NCBI RefSeq assembly: GCF_047496725.1
Contig: NC_132984.1
Coordinates: forward strand, 7,645,001-7,709,000
Direction: 5' to 3'
Source of the DNA: Anoplolepis gracilipes
Taxonomy: Eukaryota > Arthropoda > Insecta > Hymenoptera > Formicidae
Length of the DNA: 64,000 nt
The notes beneath the pieces are model-generated. The model saw nothing but the letters and a program-made list of their open reading frames with translations, had not been told where the DNA came from and did no database searches. A program made the translations under genes and the position numbers. Position 1 is the first letter of the stretch, and every line of letters begins with the position of its first letter. This document shows positions 11,741-22,670 of the stretch, piece after piece.

Positions 11741-13043
11741 GCATGATCAATTACAAATGAGTAAACACATCTTGATCAAATTCGGATTATGTGCGCTATT
11801 AGCCTAGTGAAAAGAATAACAGCTTAGCTTCAAATAGTGTAGTGACAATTATTTGATGCAATACCTTGGTCCTCATAAGCAGTAAGGATGTAAGCAATTA
11901 GGCGTTTTGTTTGTATTTTTATTCTTAATCTTTGAAATATGCTTGCATCATCTCACTCATCAATCAGGAAGCATCAGTAAGTTGTGGAGCTTCAGCCGAC
12001 ATCTTACAGTTCCAGTGTCAAACTATCGAAGCACATAAACACATTCTAGAAATAAAAATTTCTCTTTGATACAACTTGTCCAAGCTTTTTTGTCAGTTGT
12101 GTCGAACGTTTGATCTCAATAAATGTTTGGTTGCACAATACAATTGTTGCAACCAAGTTAATTAAATGAGATTCTTTGCATGGATCGTTACGAATATTAA
12201 CCATTCTAGAGAATAAACCAATCATCTGCAAAATTAAGTGCTTAATTATTAAACCAACTCGGCTTGATTTTGAATGAGAAAATATGCTTGTATAGTTATC
12301 TAGTCATTAGATATTCAACGTAGATTGGAATCCTTCTAGACATAAAGATCAAACTGCAGTCAATGTAACTGTTGTTGAATCATCTGAAGTGCCGGTAGTA
12401 AATCAGCAATGCACTTAGTAACATCACTGCTCCGCTTCTTTGCCAGCTGTCGCATCGAATGGTCAGCAATCGAAAACATAAGTTTATAAGTTATATTCAA
12501 CTAATATTTATGCATGTCCTCCTTGTTATTGTATCTTCACAATACTTGCTACAAGTGGCGATTATGTGGATGCATCACGATCTAATGATACACCTTCTCG
12601 GTGTCAGCCAATGATAATCATCAAGTACTTGTGGAACCATTATCAAAGAAGTTGTTGCATATTACGTACCAGAAGTAAAAAGATTTTTATCGAGTAATTT
12701 ACTCAATAAAGTAAGTCAAGACATACAATATTTAAAAAAAAAGATAGAGTATAATATAATTAGATATACTATTAATATAGTTTAATAACAAAAAATTTAA
12801 TGCGACAAAATTTGTTGTAATAAATTTCTTGTAATCATGTAATCAATTTTCATGTCATCATTCGTTTTATTGTTTTGCAATATATGTAATAATTATGTAA
12901 TATATGTGTATACAGTAGTGTTATGTTTTGTCACATTAAATTTTTTGTTTACTGTTAATTACTTTAATTACTTAATCTTTATTCATATATATTATGTTTT
13001 CAAAAATTCTCTAGCTAAAAATATCTGTAATTATATTTTGTGA

Positions 13044-13094
<51 letters not shown>

Positions 13095-13180
13095 GTATAT
13101 ATATGAATATTATGTATAAGAAATATATATAGATAAATGTTTTAAAGTAAAATATACAATCATATTATATGCATTATTAG

Positions 13181-13228
<48 letters not shown>

Positions 13229-13712
13229 AATATATAATATAATAAACATAATATAACATAGCATAATATTATAATAATATACTATTTATTCTTAATTGAC
13301 GCATTTTTTTCATATCATTACTTTTATAGAAAAAGAATCAAGTTTAAGCAATAATTTATACATTGAGGCAATGCTTGTTTGTATAACTATATACATTGTA
13401 GAGGTAGATTGCGAGAGAAATGCTTTCATTATTCTAATTGTGTGAAGAATTTCTTCAAAACATTACTAAAAATTTGAGCTATTTATAATATGAATAAAAC
13501 TGAGTTGATAATTTATAATTGAGATAGTTGCATTTTTGTAAATGTTATTATCATTTTAATATTAATAATTTTATAATATTAATTTTAAATATATTTCCTC
13601 AATGTACTATAACACACACAACACATAATACAGAAAAAACATGATATAAATCCTACTAGCCGAAATGAGTATGTATGCAATAGTGTAATTTTTAAAAGGC
13701 TGAACTCAGAAA
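11741..13712. other. AT-rich region with TA microsatellites
   Basis: The first few hundred bases may hold the degraded N-terminal part of the mariner relic (minus strand) but I could not follow it. (TA)n runs lie near 13047-13092 and 13183-13224. 12360-12720 is less AT-rich and contains short open stretches I cannot assign. Confidence 0.45.
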
Positions 13713-14280
13713 GAATATGCAGATATCCCTCTTATATGGTTAACAGATAATAATTTAGTTTGTTATTGGTTAAAAACCACATCTGATGTTAAATTTAAAG
13801 CATTAGTAAAATCTAATGCAGTCTATCAGTCATCATGGAAAAAAATTGATGTTAATGCTGTTTTATATACAGAAGGTATATTATACTCGTATTCTTAAAA
13901 CGTATGCAAACTTACTTTATGTAAAATAATCTGCAAATATGTAATGTCTTAATATTTATTTATCTGAATATTCAGATAATTATGATGAGGCTGAGCAGTT
14001 TATAAATATTTATATTGAACAAATTACTTCATCAGATAATGCAACAAATATAAGAAAAGAAATATTTCAGCAAAATAATTTATATATAGTAAATAGTTTA
14101 TTCTAAACATGATAAGTTAGAAAACAATGCTTCAAATACCACTACAACTTTAAAACGTAAGAAAGACAAAACGATCCAAAAAAAGTAAAGAGTCCAACTT
14201 CGACTTCAAGTAATGAAGATTCGACACAAAATTCTTCAATAAGTGATGTGAATTTTTACGAGCCGAGTACAATAAACAAG
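13713..14280 (+). pseudogene. Decayed gene, possible DUF4806-type N-terminal module
   Basis: Exon 1 (about 13713-13875) reads EYADIPLIWLTDNN then LVCYWLKTTS and ends at GAAG|GTATAT. Exon 2 begins at 13976 after TATTCAG, and the phase fits (G|AT gives Asp): DNYDEAEQFINIYIEQITS. A later stretch near 14190-14280 is Ser/Thr-rich but frameshifted. The pattern of a Trp-Leu start, CYW, a Trp-Lys-Lys stretch and a Tyr-Asp-Glu-Ala block looks like the N-terminal module seen in many ant proteins annotated with DUF4806. That assignment is from memory of the pattern and is weak. A downstream frameshift and an adjoining hairpin repeat suggest it is dead. Confidence 0.4.
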
Positions 14281-14507
14281 CAGGGACGGCGCAACGCGTC
14301 ATGAAACAAATGACACCTCTAGACGGCTAATAATATTACACAATAATAATAATAATTATTATTACACAATATTATCGTTTAAAGTTTATTGAATTATTAT
14401 TGCAGTCTATATATACGATATTATACAATATTATTGACCGTAGAGAGGCCATTAGTCTGCTGACGCGTTGCGCCGTCCCTGCATGTCCGTTGCATCCGGC
14501 TCGTAAA
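14255..14507. repeat. Hairpin miniature element
   Basis: A perfect 21-bp inverted pair, cagggacggcgcaacgcgtc(a) at 14281-14301 and its complement at 14461-14481, is extended outward by a weaker pair (tttacgagccg at 14255 and cggctcgtaaa at 14497). The arms are GC-rich in AT-rich surroundings. The centre is (taa)-rich. No coding content. Probably a foldback or MITE-type repeat; no clear target duplication. Confidence 0.65.
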
Positions 14508-14813
14508 TGGCTAACTATTTTCAATTATAACTCAGAAACTAAGCTTCAAATAAAAATGTGTAAAAGAAAAATCGTCTTAGAATTTGCTCAAGAATATGTC
14601 ATTTTAAGGATATCAGGTTGTTTTCAATCACCCTGTGTACATATATACATATATAGGTCGCGAGCGCTCGACCCCGATAGACGGACTCGTTTCGATACAA
14701 TTTTGTGTGTGATTTGGTGTGTGATTGTCCGGTGCGAGCGAGCAGAAGATTGACGGACTGCCAGTCCGGAGAGACTAAGGGCGAGAGAAGCGATTGCGAA
14801 GGAGAAACCGAAT

Positions 14814-15181
14814 TTCGTGGTTCGACAATCGAGTCAGAGTGACACATTGGTTCTCTCGGTGAGATTACCAACTAAGAAGGGACCATATATTGAGCATTAC
14901 TTGATCCAGGCCAACAAGAGCAAGCTAAGCTTGGAAACAAGCGAGAATAGATTTGACTATATCCCTTCATTGATAGCTCACTATTCGCAGTACTAAATTT
15001 CGTGGTTCGACAATCGAGTCAGAGTGACACATTGGTCCTCTTAGTGAGATTACCAGCTGGGAAGGGATCATACATTGAGCATTACTTGATCCAGAACAAG
15101 GACAAGTTAAGCTTGGGAACAAGCAAAAATGGATTTGACAATATCCCTTTATTTATAGCTCACTATTCGCAATGCTGTTGA
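14814..15181 (+). pseudogene. Two tandem SH2-like exon copies
   Basis: Two direct copies with a 185-bp period (14814-14996 and 14999-15181) each encode about 60 residues with SH2 features. These are FVVRQSSQSDTLVL (the phosphotyrosine-binding FLVR-type Arg is in FVVR), a KGPYIEHYLIQ strand, and FDYIPSLIAHYSQY or FDNIPLFIAHYSQCC near the end. Each copy ends in a stop in frame. There is no intron between them, so they look like retro- or TE-captured exon copies rather than a working gene. The closest family may be the insect sprint/RIN group, but I am not sure of that. Confidence 0.6.
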
Positions 15182-15481
15182 AAGGACTTCCGTTTCCGGT
15201 GCAAAGTAGAGTGACGCGTGGAGTTTCGGTGGCCGTATAAAAGGTGAGAGAGGTGAAGAATAGAAGGGCGAAGAGAGTGAGAGCGCAAGAGAGTGAGAGT
15301 AGCGAATGTAAAGAGTGTGTGAGTGTGTAGGGTGGAAAGAGGGGAGGAGGAATTGGGAGAAAAAAAAGAGGGAAAGGATAGTGGTAACAGGAACGGTTGA
15401 ACAAGGATTATAAACAGTATAGAAAAGAATAGGGCAGGGATCTAGGTAGAAGTGAACAGGTAGGGAGCGCGAGGGAGAAAA

Positions 15482-15726
15482 ATGGCGGAATTGGGAAGAG
15501 ACAGGATTGGCGGAAAGGTGAGAAGAGGGAGCTACGAGAATATAGAGAAGTTGATGAAAAGGAAAAGAGATGAGATAGGGGAGGGAGAGGGGTTTGAGAT
15601 TTTTAGTAAAAGCAGGAAAACACAGAGATCACCTACTGAATAAGAGAAGAGCAATGATATTCGACTCGAACTTGAAGAAAGAAATGTAGAACGAAGCAGT
15701 CAGAGTAGCAGCATACATGGTGAATA
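15482..15726 (+). pseudogene. LINE ORF1 N-terminal relic
   Basis: An ATG-started frame reads MAELGRDRIGGKVRRGSY, then a lysine-rich KLMKRKRDEIGEGEG, then a charged EERNVE-SSQSSS stretch. A stop at 15641 interrupts it and another ends it at 15724. The preceding 240 bp (15240-15480) are purine-rich, like a LINE 5' region. The style resembles ORF1 of ant jockey-group LINEs and may be the 5' end of the family seen at 42.6 kb, but the two fragments do not overlap so this cannot be shown here. Confidence 0.45.
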
Positions 15727-16387
15727 GAAGTTCAACTGAATCACTGGAATTCACACCTCATTAAATGTAGACGGAGAAGAGCCAGATCTGTCTACTTGTC
15801 ATGTGTTCATACAATCTACGTCAAGGAATTAGGAAATTTGAAAAAACTGAAGAAGATGAGCGGAGCAAACAATTTGTCTTTGTCGGATACAGTCTTGGAC
15901 TATACACTGTGGGACGTCTTAAGAAGAAACATATTCATAAGAAGAGAGATACTGTATTCAATGAGAAAAGAAAAGAAACAGTACAAAGAAAAGAGATGCC
16001 TTTGAGAGAATCAGATAGAAAAGATAAAGAAGAGACTGAAGAAGAAGAAAGAAGAGAGTGAAATTGTAGAATCAGAAGATTTGTTAAAAGAAGATGACTT
16101 TTTCCGAGATATGCAGGTCACAACTCCATGTGAACTTTTAGAAAAAAAGAAGAAAAACATTTTTTATAATTATTTTTTAATATTTCGATATATTTCAAAT
16201 TTTTTTATCACTTATTTTTTGTGATATGAAGGTAGAGTTAAAAATGTATTTGAACAAGAAACATCGCAACATCACATTGTCCACTAATCTATAACTTAAA
16301 GGAACAAACCTGTGAGTCATATTGTCATAATTTTTAATCTTTATCAATACTCAACAGTAAATCGATATTGAGTTTGTTTCATTGATA
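15727..16387. other. Purine-rich degraded coding remnants
   Basis: Lysine/glutamate-rich short frames (15801-16140) continue the purine-rich character of the LINE ORF1 relic and then grade into AT-rich sequence. No domain was recognised. Confidence 0.35.
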
Positions 16388-16434
16388 ATGGATACACTCG
16401 AGGAATGTATATTTGGCAAATTGAATTTTCGTCT
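16388..16434 (+). pseudogene. Fragment of an FBXO21-like exon
   Basis: The codons for MDTLEECIFGKLNFRL match, with D to G as the one residue change, the end of exon B of the FBXO21-like gene at 53081-53035 (MDTLEECIFDKLNFRL). Homology stops at 16434, where gypsy-type sequence begins. It is therefore a short captured or interrupted piece. Confidence 0.7.
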
Positions 16435-16521
16435 AGTGTGGGACCTGACCCAAGCAGTAACAGGATGTTGGCGTTGGATGTGGCACAAATGTAGGCGGTG
16501 GTCTAGGCGGTACTATAGGCG

Positions 16522-17460
16522 TTGGAGATGCAAGGAGGTATGCCGTCGGTGGCCGTGCGGCAGGTGACAAGGAACGGTGGTGAGAAAAAAGGAGTGGAAA
16601 GTCCGGCAATTTCTGGACGAATCTCAGCGGCGGCATCGATAAGGTCTGGCCAATCGGTATTCAACGATTGGAATCAAGTGAAGTACACAGCCAAATTAAT
16701 ACCTGCATTCCACGGAAAGGACGAAGAGAATGTGGTAAATTGGCTAGAACGTGTGGCATATGTGGCCCGCGCATACAATATTTCCGAGGAGGTGCTGCTG
16801 CTTGCTGCGGTTGGACAATTGAAAAGACGAGCCAATGATTGGTATAACAGACAGCCGTTGCACACGATCTCTTCCTGGAATGAGTTCAAGTATCAATTGC
16901 GAGCTTACTTTGAACGAAAAGAGTCATATGCAATGAGACATTCCAGGATCAGTAACCGGATCTGGAAACTGCATAATGAAAAGTTCATCGAATACGCTGA
17001 ATATAAACTTTGATTAATGCAGTTGTTTCCTTTAACGGAAACAGAGCAGATCGAACTTTTGGCGGACGGAGTGAAGGAGCCGCAATTGCGAAGACTTGTT
17101 CTAAATATCTGAGCAAGGACAGTCCCAGAATTCATCGACCAAGTACGTCGAATGACTGAGGATAAGGTGCAAGTAGGAAGGAGGGATATCAGATCCAAAG
17201 TCTCGAACAACGGACTGGCGACGACGAATAATAATAAGAGCTGCTACATCTATAGAAAACCAGGACATTGGGGAAAAGACTGCAGAACGGCAAAGGCAAC
17301 CTGCTTTTAGTGTGTACAACAGGGTCACTTGAGTACAACATGTTCGAGGAAAAACAATAGCCAGAGAACTACTTTGCACGTGCGGGCTGAAGATGAAAAC
17401 GAAGATGAAGGTCAGAAAAAACCGTTAACTGACAAGGGAAGTATATACCTGGATTTGTAG
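16522..17460 (+). pseudogene. Gypsy-type retrotransposon gag relic
   Basis: One reading frame with three in-frame stops (near 17011, 17110 and 17308) holds a Ty3/gypsy gag. It has a capsid-like region (IPAFHGKDEENVVNWLERV, LKRRANDWYN, FKYQLRAYF) followed by two CCHC zinc knuckles. Knuckle 1 (CYIYRKPGHWGKDC) has its second Cys changed to Tyr. Knuckle 2 (CF*CVQQGHLSTTC) has a stop. The start at 16522 is just the first Met of the frame. No protease, RT, integrase or LTR follows; sequence becomes AT-rich at 17461. An old fragment next to the FBXO21 exon piece. Confidence 0.85.
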
Positions 17461-17993
17461 TAAGAATAAAAAATGTATGCTATACAAATTTGTTTGATTT
17501 ATTTTCGTTCTTTATATATTTCGACTTTTATATATTATTTATAATTAATGCTAATATGCTAACGAAAACAAATAATTATTGTAAATTTACTTATTTATTT
17601 TATTAGTAGTAATATATTTCTCGTATAATATTAAACCTTTCCTTATATTATATTTTTTACAGAAAGCATTCGAATTTTCTTTTAATATATGGAACAAAAT
17701 GTTAAAAATTAAATATCAATCATTAAAAAAAACTAATATTTATTTATTAATGTTATAAAATATTCCTAGAAACAAAAAAAATAAATTACACAAAAATAAA
17801 AAAAAAAAAACACGGCGAGATTCGATCCAGGGATCTCGCGGTTACAAAAGAAGAACGCTACCAACCAAGCCGAGACGCTTTGATAACACTTTATCGCAAC
17901 GTCTTAAGAAATGCTGGCAAATCTTCAACATTTTTTTCAGACGAATGCTTGAAAAGCGCGTTCTCTTGCTTTAACAGAACTTGTTTCTAATTA
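17461..17993. other. AT-rich spacer with a tRNA-like relic
   Basis: AT-rich with A-runs near 17800. The only structured part is the tRNA-like sequence at 17815-17884. Confidence 0.5.
17815..17884 (-). repeat. Degenerate tRNA-derived sequence
   Basis: On the minus strand an A-box-like stretch (GGCTTGGTTGGTAGCG) and a B-box-like stretch (GGATCGAATC) are spaced as in a tRNA gene. The acceptor and anticodon stems do not pair well. The 3' side runs into a T-rich tail. Probably a SINE head or tRNA pseudogene. Confidence 0.4.
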
Positions 17994-19168
17994 CCCAGTT
18001 AGCCAAATGTTCCGATTTTGCAATCATGTTGCTGATAACCGTTGCAGCAACTAATTTTGAAAAACTAGGGACAAGGTGCGACAGCATTATGCTTGTCGGG
18101 TTGAGCTCACGTGATTTCTAATTCTCAGAACAGCAAGCTGATAGCAATATGGTAACATCAATTGCTGTCAGCAAACAAGAGACTTGACAACAACTTGATG
18201 ACAACCTATATTCATCCGTGATTAACCGCATTAATAATGCGGCGATAATTTTTCAGGGGATCAATCATGTATTTTTTGTTTTAATAAGACAGAAACAATC
18301 CTAAAATTGCTAAGACATCTTAAAAGATTATCAGAAAGACGTATTTATGACGTCTTTAAGGCAAATAATCTTTACTTATTCGGACAATTTACCCAAAATG
18401 TTACAATTTTATTTATTTGGATAGAAACTATCCAAAATGAAATTGATCGAAATGGTTGTTACAATAATCTTATTAGTCGTGCTTTTATATACTTTTGGTA
18501 ACTCAATTTTAAATACAAGATAGAGACCTCATGCAGCGCTGCATAGCGGTAAGAAAATGAACTTTTTTTTGTCCGAAAAGACAGCGTTTAGTCATCTTTT
18601 TGCTTTGTCGGGAAAACAACTATAAAAAGATGATGAAAAGATATCTTTTTTAAGTTGTCTTTTCAATAAAGCAAAAAAATGTATTATAACAATCTTTCAG
18701 ATGTATTACAGACATCTTTCAGATAGTGTCTTAAATTAAATGTTTTTTAGACGTCTTTAAGACATCTTAAAAATGATGTCTTAAATTACAATGTCTTTAA
18801 GACGTCAGAAAGACGTCTTTTGGTCAAGTCTTAAAGGCGTCATAAGAAAAACGTTTTTAATACGTCTTTAAGACATGCATGTTGTCTGGGAATATTATAC
18901 ATGTATTGTTGCTATCATAATGCTGTAGTCAGCTGTAGACGAAATGGCAAATTATCAGGTGTTACCGTATTGCTGACAATATAACGTTTCAGTATCTCAG
19001 ATCGTTTGCTTTAAAAATTTCGTAAATTAATTGTTTGTAATATGCTCTCATGTTGCTGAATTCAGTAGCGCGTTTTAATTCGATGTCAGCAAACGTACAA
19101 CAAACATATAACAATTCATGCATTGCATTAGTTTGTTTTTAATGATCAATCACGCTTGACTATCTGGG
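17994..19168. mobile_element. Miniature element with repeated TTGCTGACAGCAA words
   Basis: Imperfect terminal inverted repeats: cccagttagccaa at 17994 and the complement of cccagatagtcaa ending at 19168. The interior repeats a TTGCTG..CAGCAA theme many times in both orientations (for example 18038-18056, 18130-18175, 18900-18985, 19050-19105) with no ORF. It is split by a second element at about 18300-18890. Confidence 0.5.
18300..18890. mobile_element. Nested miniature element with repeated AAGACGTCTT words
   Basis: Over 15 variants of aagac(g/a)tcttt occur here, many palindromic. The segment ends at 18890 in TGTCTGGG, like the TATCTGGG end of the enclosing element. The left end is not clear. 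A spurious ORF at 18307 reflects the repeats. Confidence 0.5.
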
Positions 19169-20386
19169 AATATACCCTTAGTTTTCTACAAAATCTTTCG
19201 TTCTTTTAAAATCACTAAGCCACTTATTTACATCCATTTATGTACATTCTTGAGATTAATTATTGCATTTCTCTGTTTCTTTCCTAAATTCCGATTTTTC
19301 TTTTCTTTGTAAATACCTGCGTATTTTTGCGGAACCAGTATACTAGTACAGAAATACACGTATAGGTAATACTACCAATAGATCAAAAATTTTTATACAG
19401 AAAACTAGTAAAAATTTATAGAACAGAATGTTACAAAATTTATCAAATAAATAATAAGATTTAATAAGTTTCGACAAGTTTCTGTTTTGAAAAAGATAAT
19501 AAAATATATATATCTTTTACCTAATAAATGTAATCGCAGTTTCTTTGAAAATGACATTCTTTGGAAATTCAAAAGACATCCAATATAATGAAAAAGGGTA
19601 AATATTTTATAGACATCCAGTAATTATCCCGAGGACATTTATATTTTATTATAATACCTACAATTTCGAAATTATATCAAATATGTTACATAACTGAAAG
19701 TAATCATATACGCATATTAAATTTTCATAAAAAATATTTATAATAATATTTTAAAATGTCCTAAAAATATCCTGGGACGTTCTGGATGTGTCAGGACATA
19801 TTCAAGATGATCCTGAGGATATCTTGTGCTGTCTGGGTGCTTTCCCCTCTGAGTAAGCCGAACTTATGGAAAAATAATATCAGATTTTTATGAAAAAATA
19901 TGTACTTACTGGTACAAAAATACCCGTATAGATAATATCCGCAAATTTCTTTTATTTTTCCTTCTTGCGGATACCTGCGTATTTTTGCTGAACCAATATT
20001 ACATACAGGTACAAAAATATGTGTATAGGTAATACTCTCAAAATCCTGATTTTTTTCTCCTTTTCTTTTCCTTCAAATAATACAATACGATTATATTACG
20101 ATTATATTATAATACGATTTATTCAAAACTCAATATCCTCTTCCCTTTTCATTCTCCATTGTAGAATACCAAGATAATTAATAAAGAATTGCTCAAAAAA
20201 TATATAAAATTATCAATAAACAAATAAATTTTGTGTATCTCATAAGAGAAGTACAACATATTATTAAATAATCAGATTGCTTTCTTAAAGTTTTCGGTGT
20301 AATCTGAACACATTTATTTTTTCTTCAAATCTTATAACATTTTTTTTGTATAATATTTAGAAAAAGATATTTAAAAGAAAGAAAGA
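19169..20386. other. AT-rich with another word-repeat element at 19560-19837
   Basis: 19560-19837 repeats gacatcc/ggatgtc-type words (acatccag, ggacatt, cctgggacgttctggatgtg) and ends with TGTCTGGG at 19837. The rest is AT-rich with repeated 'gtacaaaaatac..gtatagataat' phrases near 19350, 19910 and 20010; no gene. Confidence 0.45.
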
Positions 20387-20856
20387 TATAAACAGTCCCT
20401 TAGGCGTGAAGCTGAGGATTAATAGGCATATAATACTATTTTAACCATCAATTAGATTTTGATTGAGGAAATAAATGTATATATATCTTGTACTTTTTCT
20501 TTTTATTTTTATGAGAAACACTACATTTAGTTTAAGAATTAAAAAGAATTGCGATAACGATTAACGAGTTTTATAAACGATTAACGAAATTTATAAATAA
20601 TTTTATAATAAAATCAAGATATAGGGTTTTTAGTGGATAGGCTCGTTAAATAGGGAGAGTCCCACATACCCCCAGGGAGTTCTTGATCCCCGGTGGATGT
20701 GTAAAGCATTTTCCTTACGTAAAAAAAAAAATGGATATGATGTATTAGGAAAAAGAAATAAAGGTATAAACAGTCCCTTTGGCGTGAAGCTGAAGACTAT
20801 AATAGGCATATAATACTATTTTAACCATCAATTAGATTTTGATCGAGGAAATAAAA
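20387..20856 (+). repeat. Pair of ~90-bp direct repeats
   Basis: 20387-20476 and 20765-20856 share tataaacagtccctt, ggcgtgaagctga, aggcatataatactatttta and ccatcaattagattttgat. Between them is a GC-richer piece (20640-20700) with 'gtcccacatacccccaggg'. They precede the decayed gene at 20916 and may be its duplicated upstream or intron sequence. Confidence 0.6.
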
Positions 20857-20915
20857 TTCCTTTGATTAGAAACAATCATATCAATAAAAGTTACTTAATA
20901 ATAAGTGCAGTTAAA

Positions 20916-21621
20916 ATGTCAGCGTTGGTGTGCTATCTTTCTTTCATTATTGGAGATCTTACACCTGATTATGATAAAGTTTGAGAATTTTATCTTATAT
21001 TATGTGAAATTATTAAAATAACCACCGAAAATATTATATCTCATAATCAAATAAATTATCTAAAATATTTTTTCACATTTATGAGATGTTTATGCAATTA
21101 TTTAAGGAACCATTAAAACCCAAATTTCATTTTATGATTCATTATGTAATTTTATCACTTGTGATAAAATTACGACTCTAATTTTGTTACAGATTATTAA
21201 TGAAAAAAGATCTTGACGACTCATTAAAAATAGGAAAAAACTTAGGGATAGCTTCGAATGAATTGACTAACATTTTACAAATAGATAGTAATTGCTTAAC
21301 TAAAATTTCGTGGATAAAATTTAATGGTACTTTTAAACCTACTTTTGTGTAATTATTACAAATTTGGATGAAACAAATTTATTATTCAGAATAATGATTT
21401 ATATTATGCTGGATGAAACGGAGATATTTTTGTTTGCTATATACAGAAAATGTATTACTTTAGGTTTAGATATACATTTCAAAGGATATGAGATTTCTTT
21501 ACCTTGCAAAAATAATCTAACAGAATTAAATGTAATCAAAGTTTCAAAGTCATCAAACGTAATAATCAATTATCATATTTCAGGCGATGATAGATATTTT
21601 ATTTCAGTATTTAATATTTAA
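20916..21621 (+). pseudogene. Decayed gene of unknown function
   Basis: From an ATG at 20916 one frame reads MSALVCYLSFIIGDLTPDYD, a TGA where W is likely, then FYLILCEIIKITTENI and EPLKPKFHFMIHYV. After a possible intron (acceptor TTGTTACAG at 21193) it resumes with DDSLKIGKNLGIASNELTNI, a frameshift near 21350, and DETEIFLFAIYRKCITLG through HISGDDRYFISVFNI. It looks like a protein family found in many copies in hymenopteran and other invertebrate genomes (FHFMIHY block), likely TE-linked. I cannot name a function. At least one stop and two frame changes make it dead. Confidence 0.55.
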
Positions 21622-22139
21622 AAGCTATTTTGTCTAACTTACCACTATTATGTATTATGTATACTCTTTGAAAAATAATAAATATTTTTTTCTAGTATAT
21701 GGCTATAATTTATTATATAGGTTTATATAGGTACTATTTCAATATATGAAAAACCTATAACTAAAATATTTAATTATAATTAATATAAAATATTATAAAA
21801 AAGTTAATGTGAAAATATATGTGTTTTGTGTCGGATTTATTTCTAACTACAAATGGAAAACTATTTTTTACATTATTAATAATTTTTTAGAAGTACTATT
21901 TCATAGGATAACGGATAAAAGATATTTTATTTAAATATAATTCACATAATAATTACATTATAACTATCATTTAAAACTATTTTATTAAATTATTTGGTAT
22001 TTTATAATAAAATGTTCAACAAAATGCTACAGAAAAAAATTTTATAAGAACTTATGTTGTTTTTTTACACTTATTGTTAGATTTACTTATAAATCTCTGT
22101 GCAAAATATACATAAATTTTTATAAAATATTTTCTTATA
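21622..22139. other. AT-rich, nothing recognised
   Basis: No ORF or structured repeat seen. Confidence 0.5.
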
Positions 22140-22670
22140 GCATTCTGTGGAATATTTTATTATACAGGATACTAAATAATTTAGTAAAATTTAGTAAAAT
22201 AATTTTGATGAAATAATGTAACTCTGTTACTAAATCTAATATAAATTATTTAATTATATTCAAACAATATTATAATATGTAATAAACAAGTCAATAACTA
22301 TTACTATAAAATTTGTTAATATTTAACCGTTTTTTATAGTTATCACATGATTTTATAATATTTATCAAATAATTTAATATTTATTACCAAGCAATTTATA
22401 GGTAAATATAAATTATTTATTACCAAACAATTTGTCTATATTTACTAATTGTTTGGTTATACTTGTCATATTATTTTGTAATATTTATTAAAAAATTCAA
22501 TAATAATTAACAAACAATTTGTTTATATTTATTAAATTATTTTGTTATAATTATCACAATAGTTTGATAATATTTATTATACAATTCGATAATTGTTACT
22601 AACCAATCTATTTATACTTCTCAAATCGTTGGTTGTATTTATCATTACTTGGGAATAATGATTGAACTCT
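22140..22670. repeat. AT-rich array of repeated AAACAATTTGTTTATA-type words
   Basis: A theme of (a)acaatttgttTATAtttatta(ataa) recurs about every 35-60 bp in both orientations between 22330 and 22650. Upstream is a tactaaata/tatttagta set. No ORF. Similar in organisation to the word-repeat elements at 18-20 kb. Confidence 0.45.

Noticed and set aside
14400..14753. 117-codon ORF and its minus-strand partner
   Set aside because: The ORF spans the arm of a hairpin repeat and unrelated downstream sequence; no domain, and the overlap on both strands suggests chance in a GC-richer patch.
18300..18890. CRISPR-like array
   Set aside because: The repeated aagacgtctt words vary in sequence and spacing, occur in both orientations, and lie in a eukaryotic TE-rich context.
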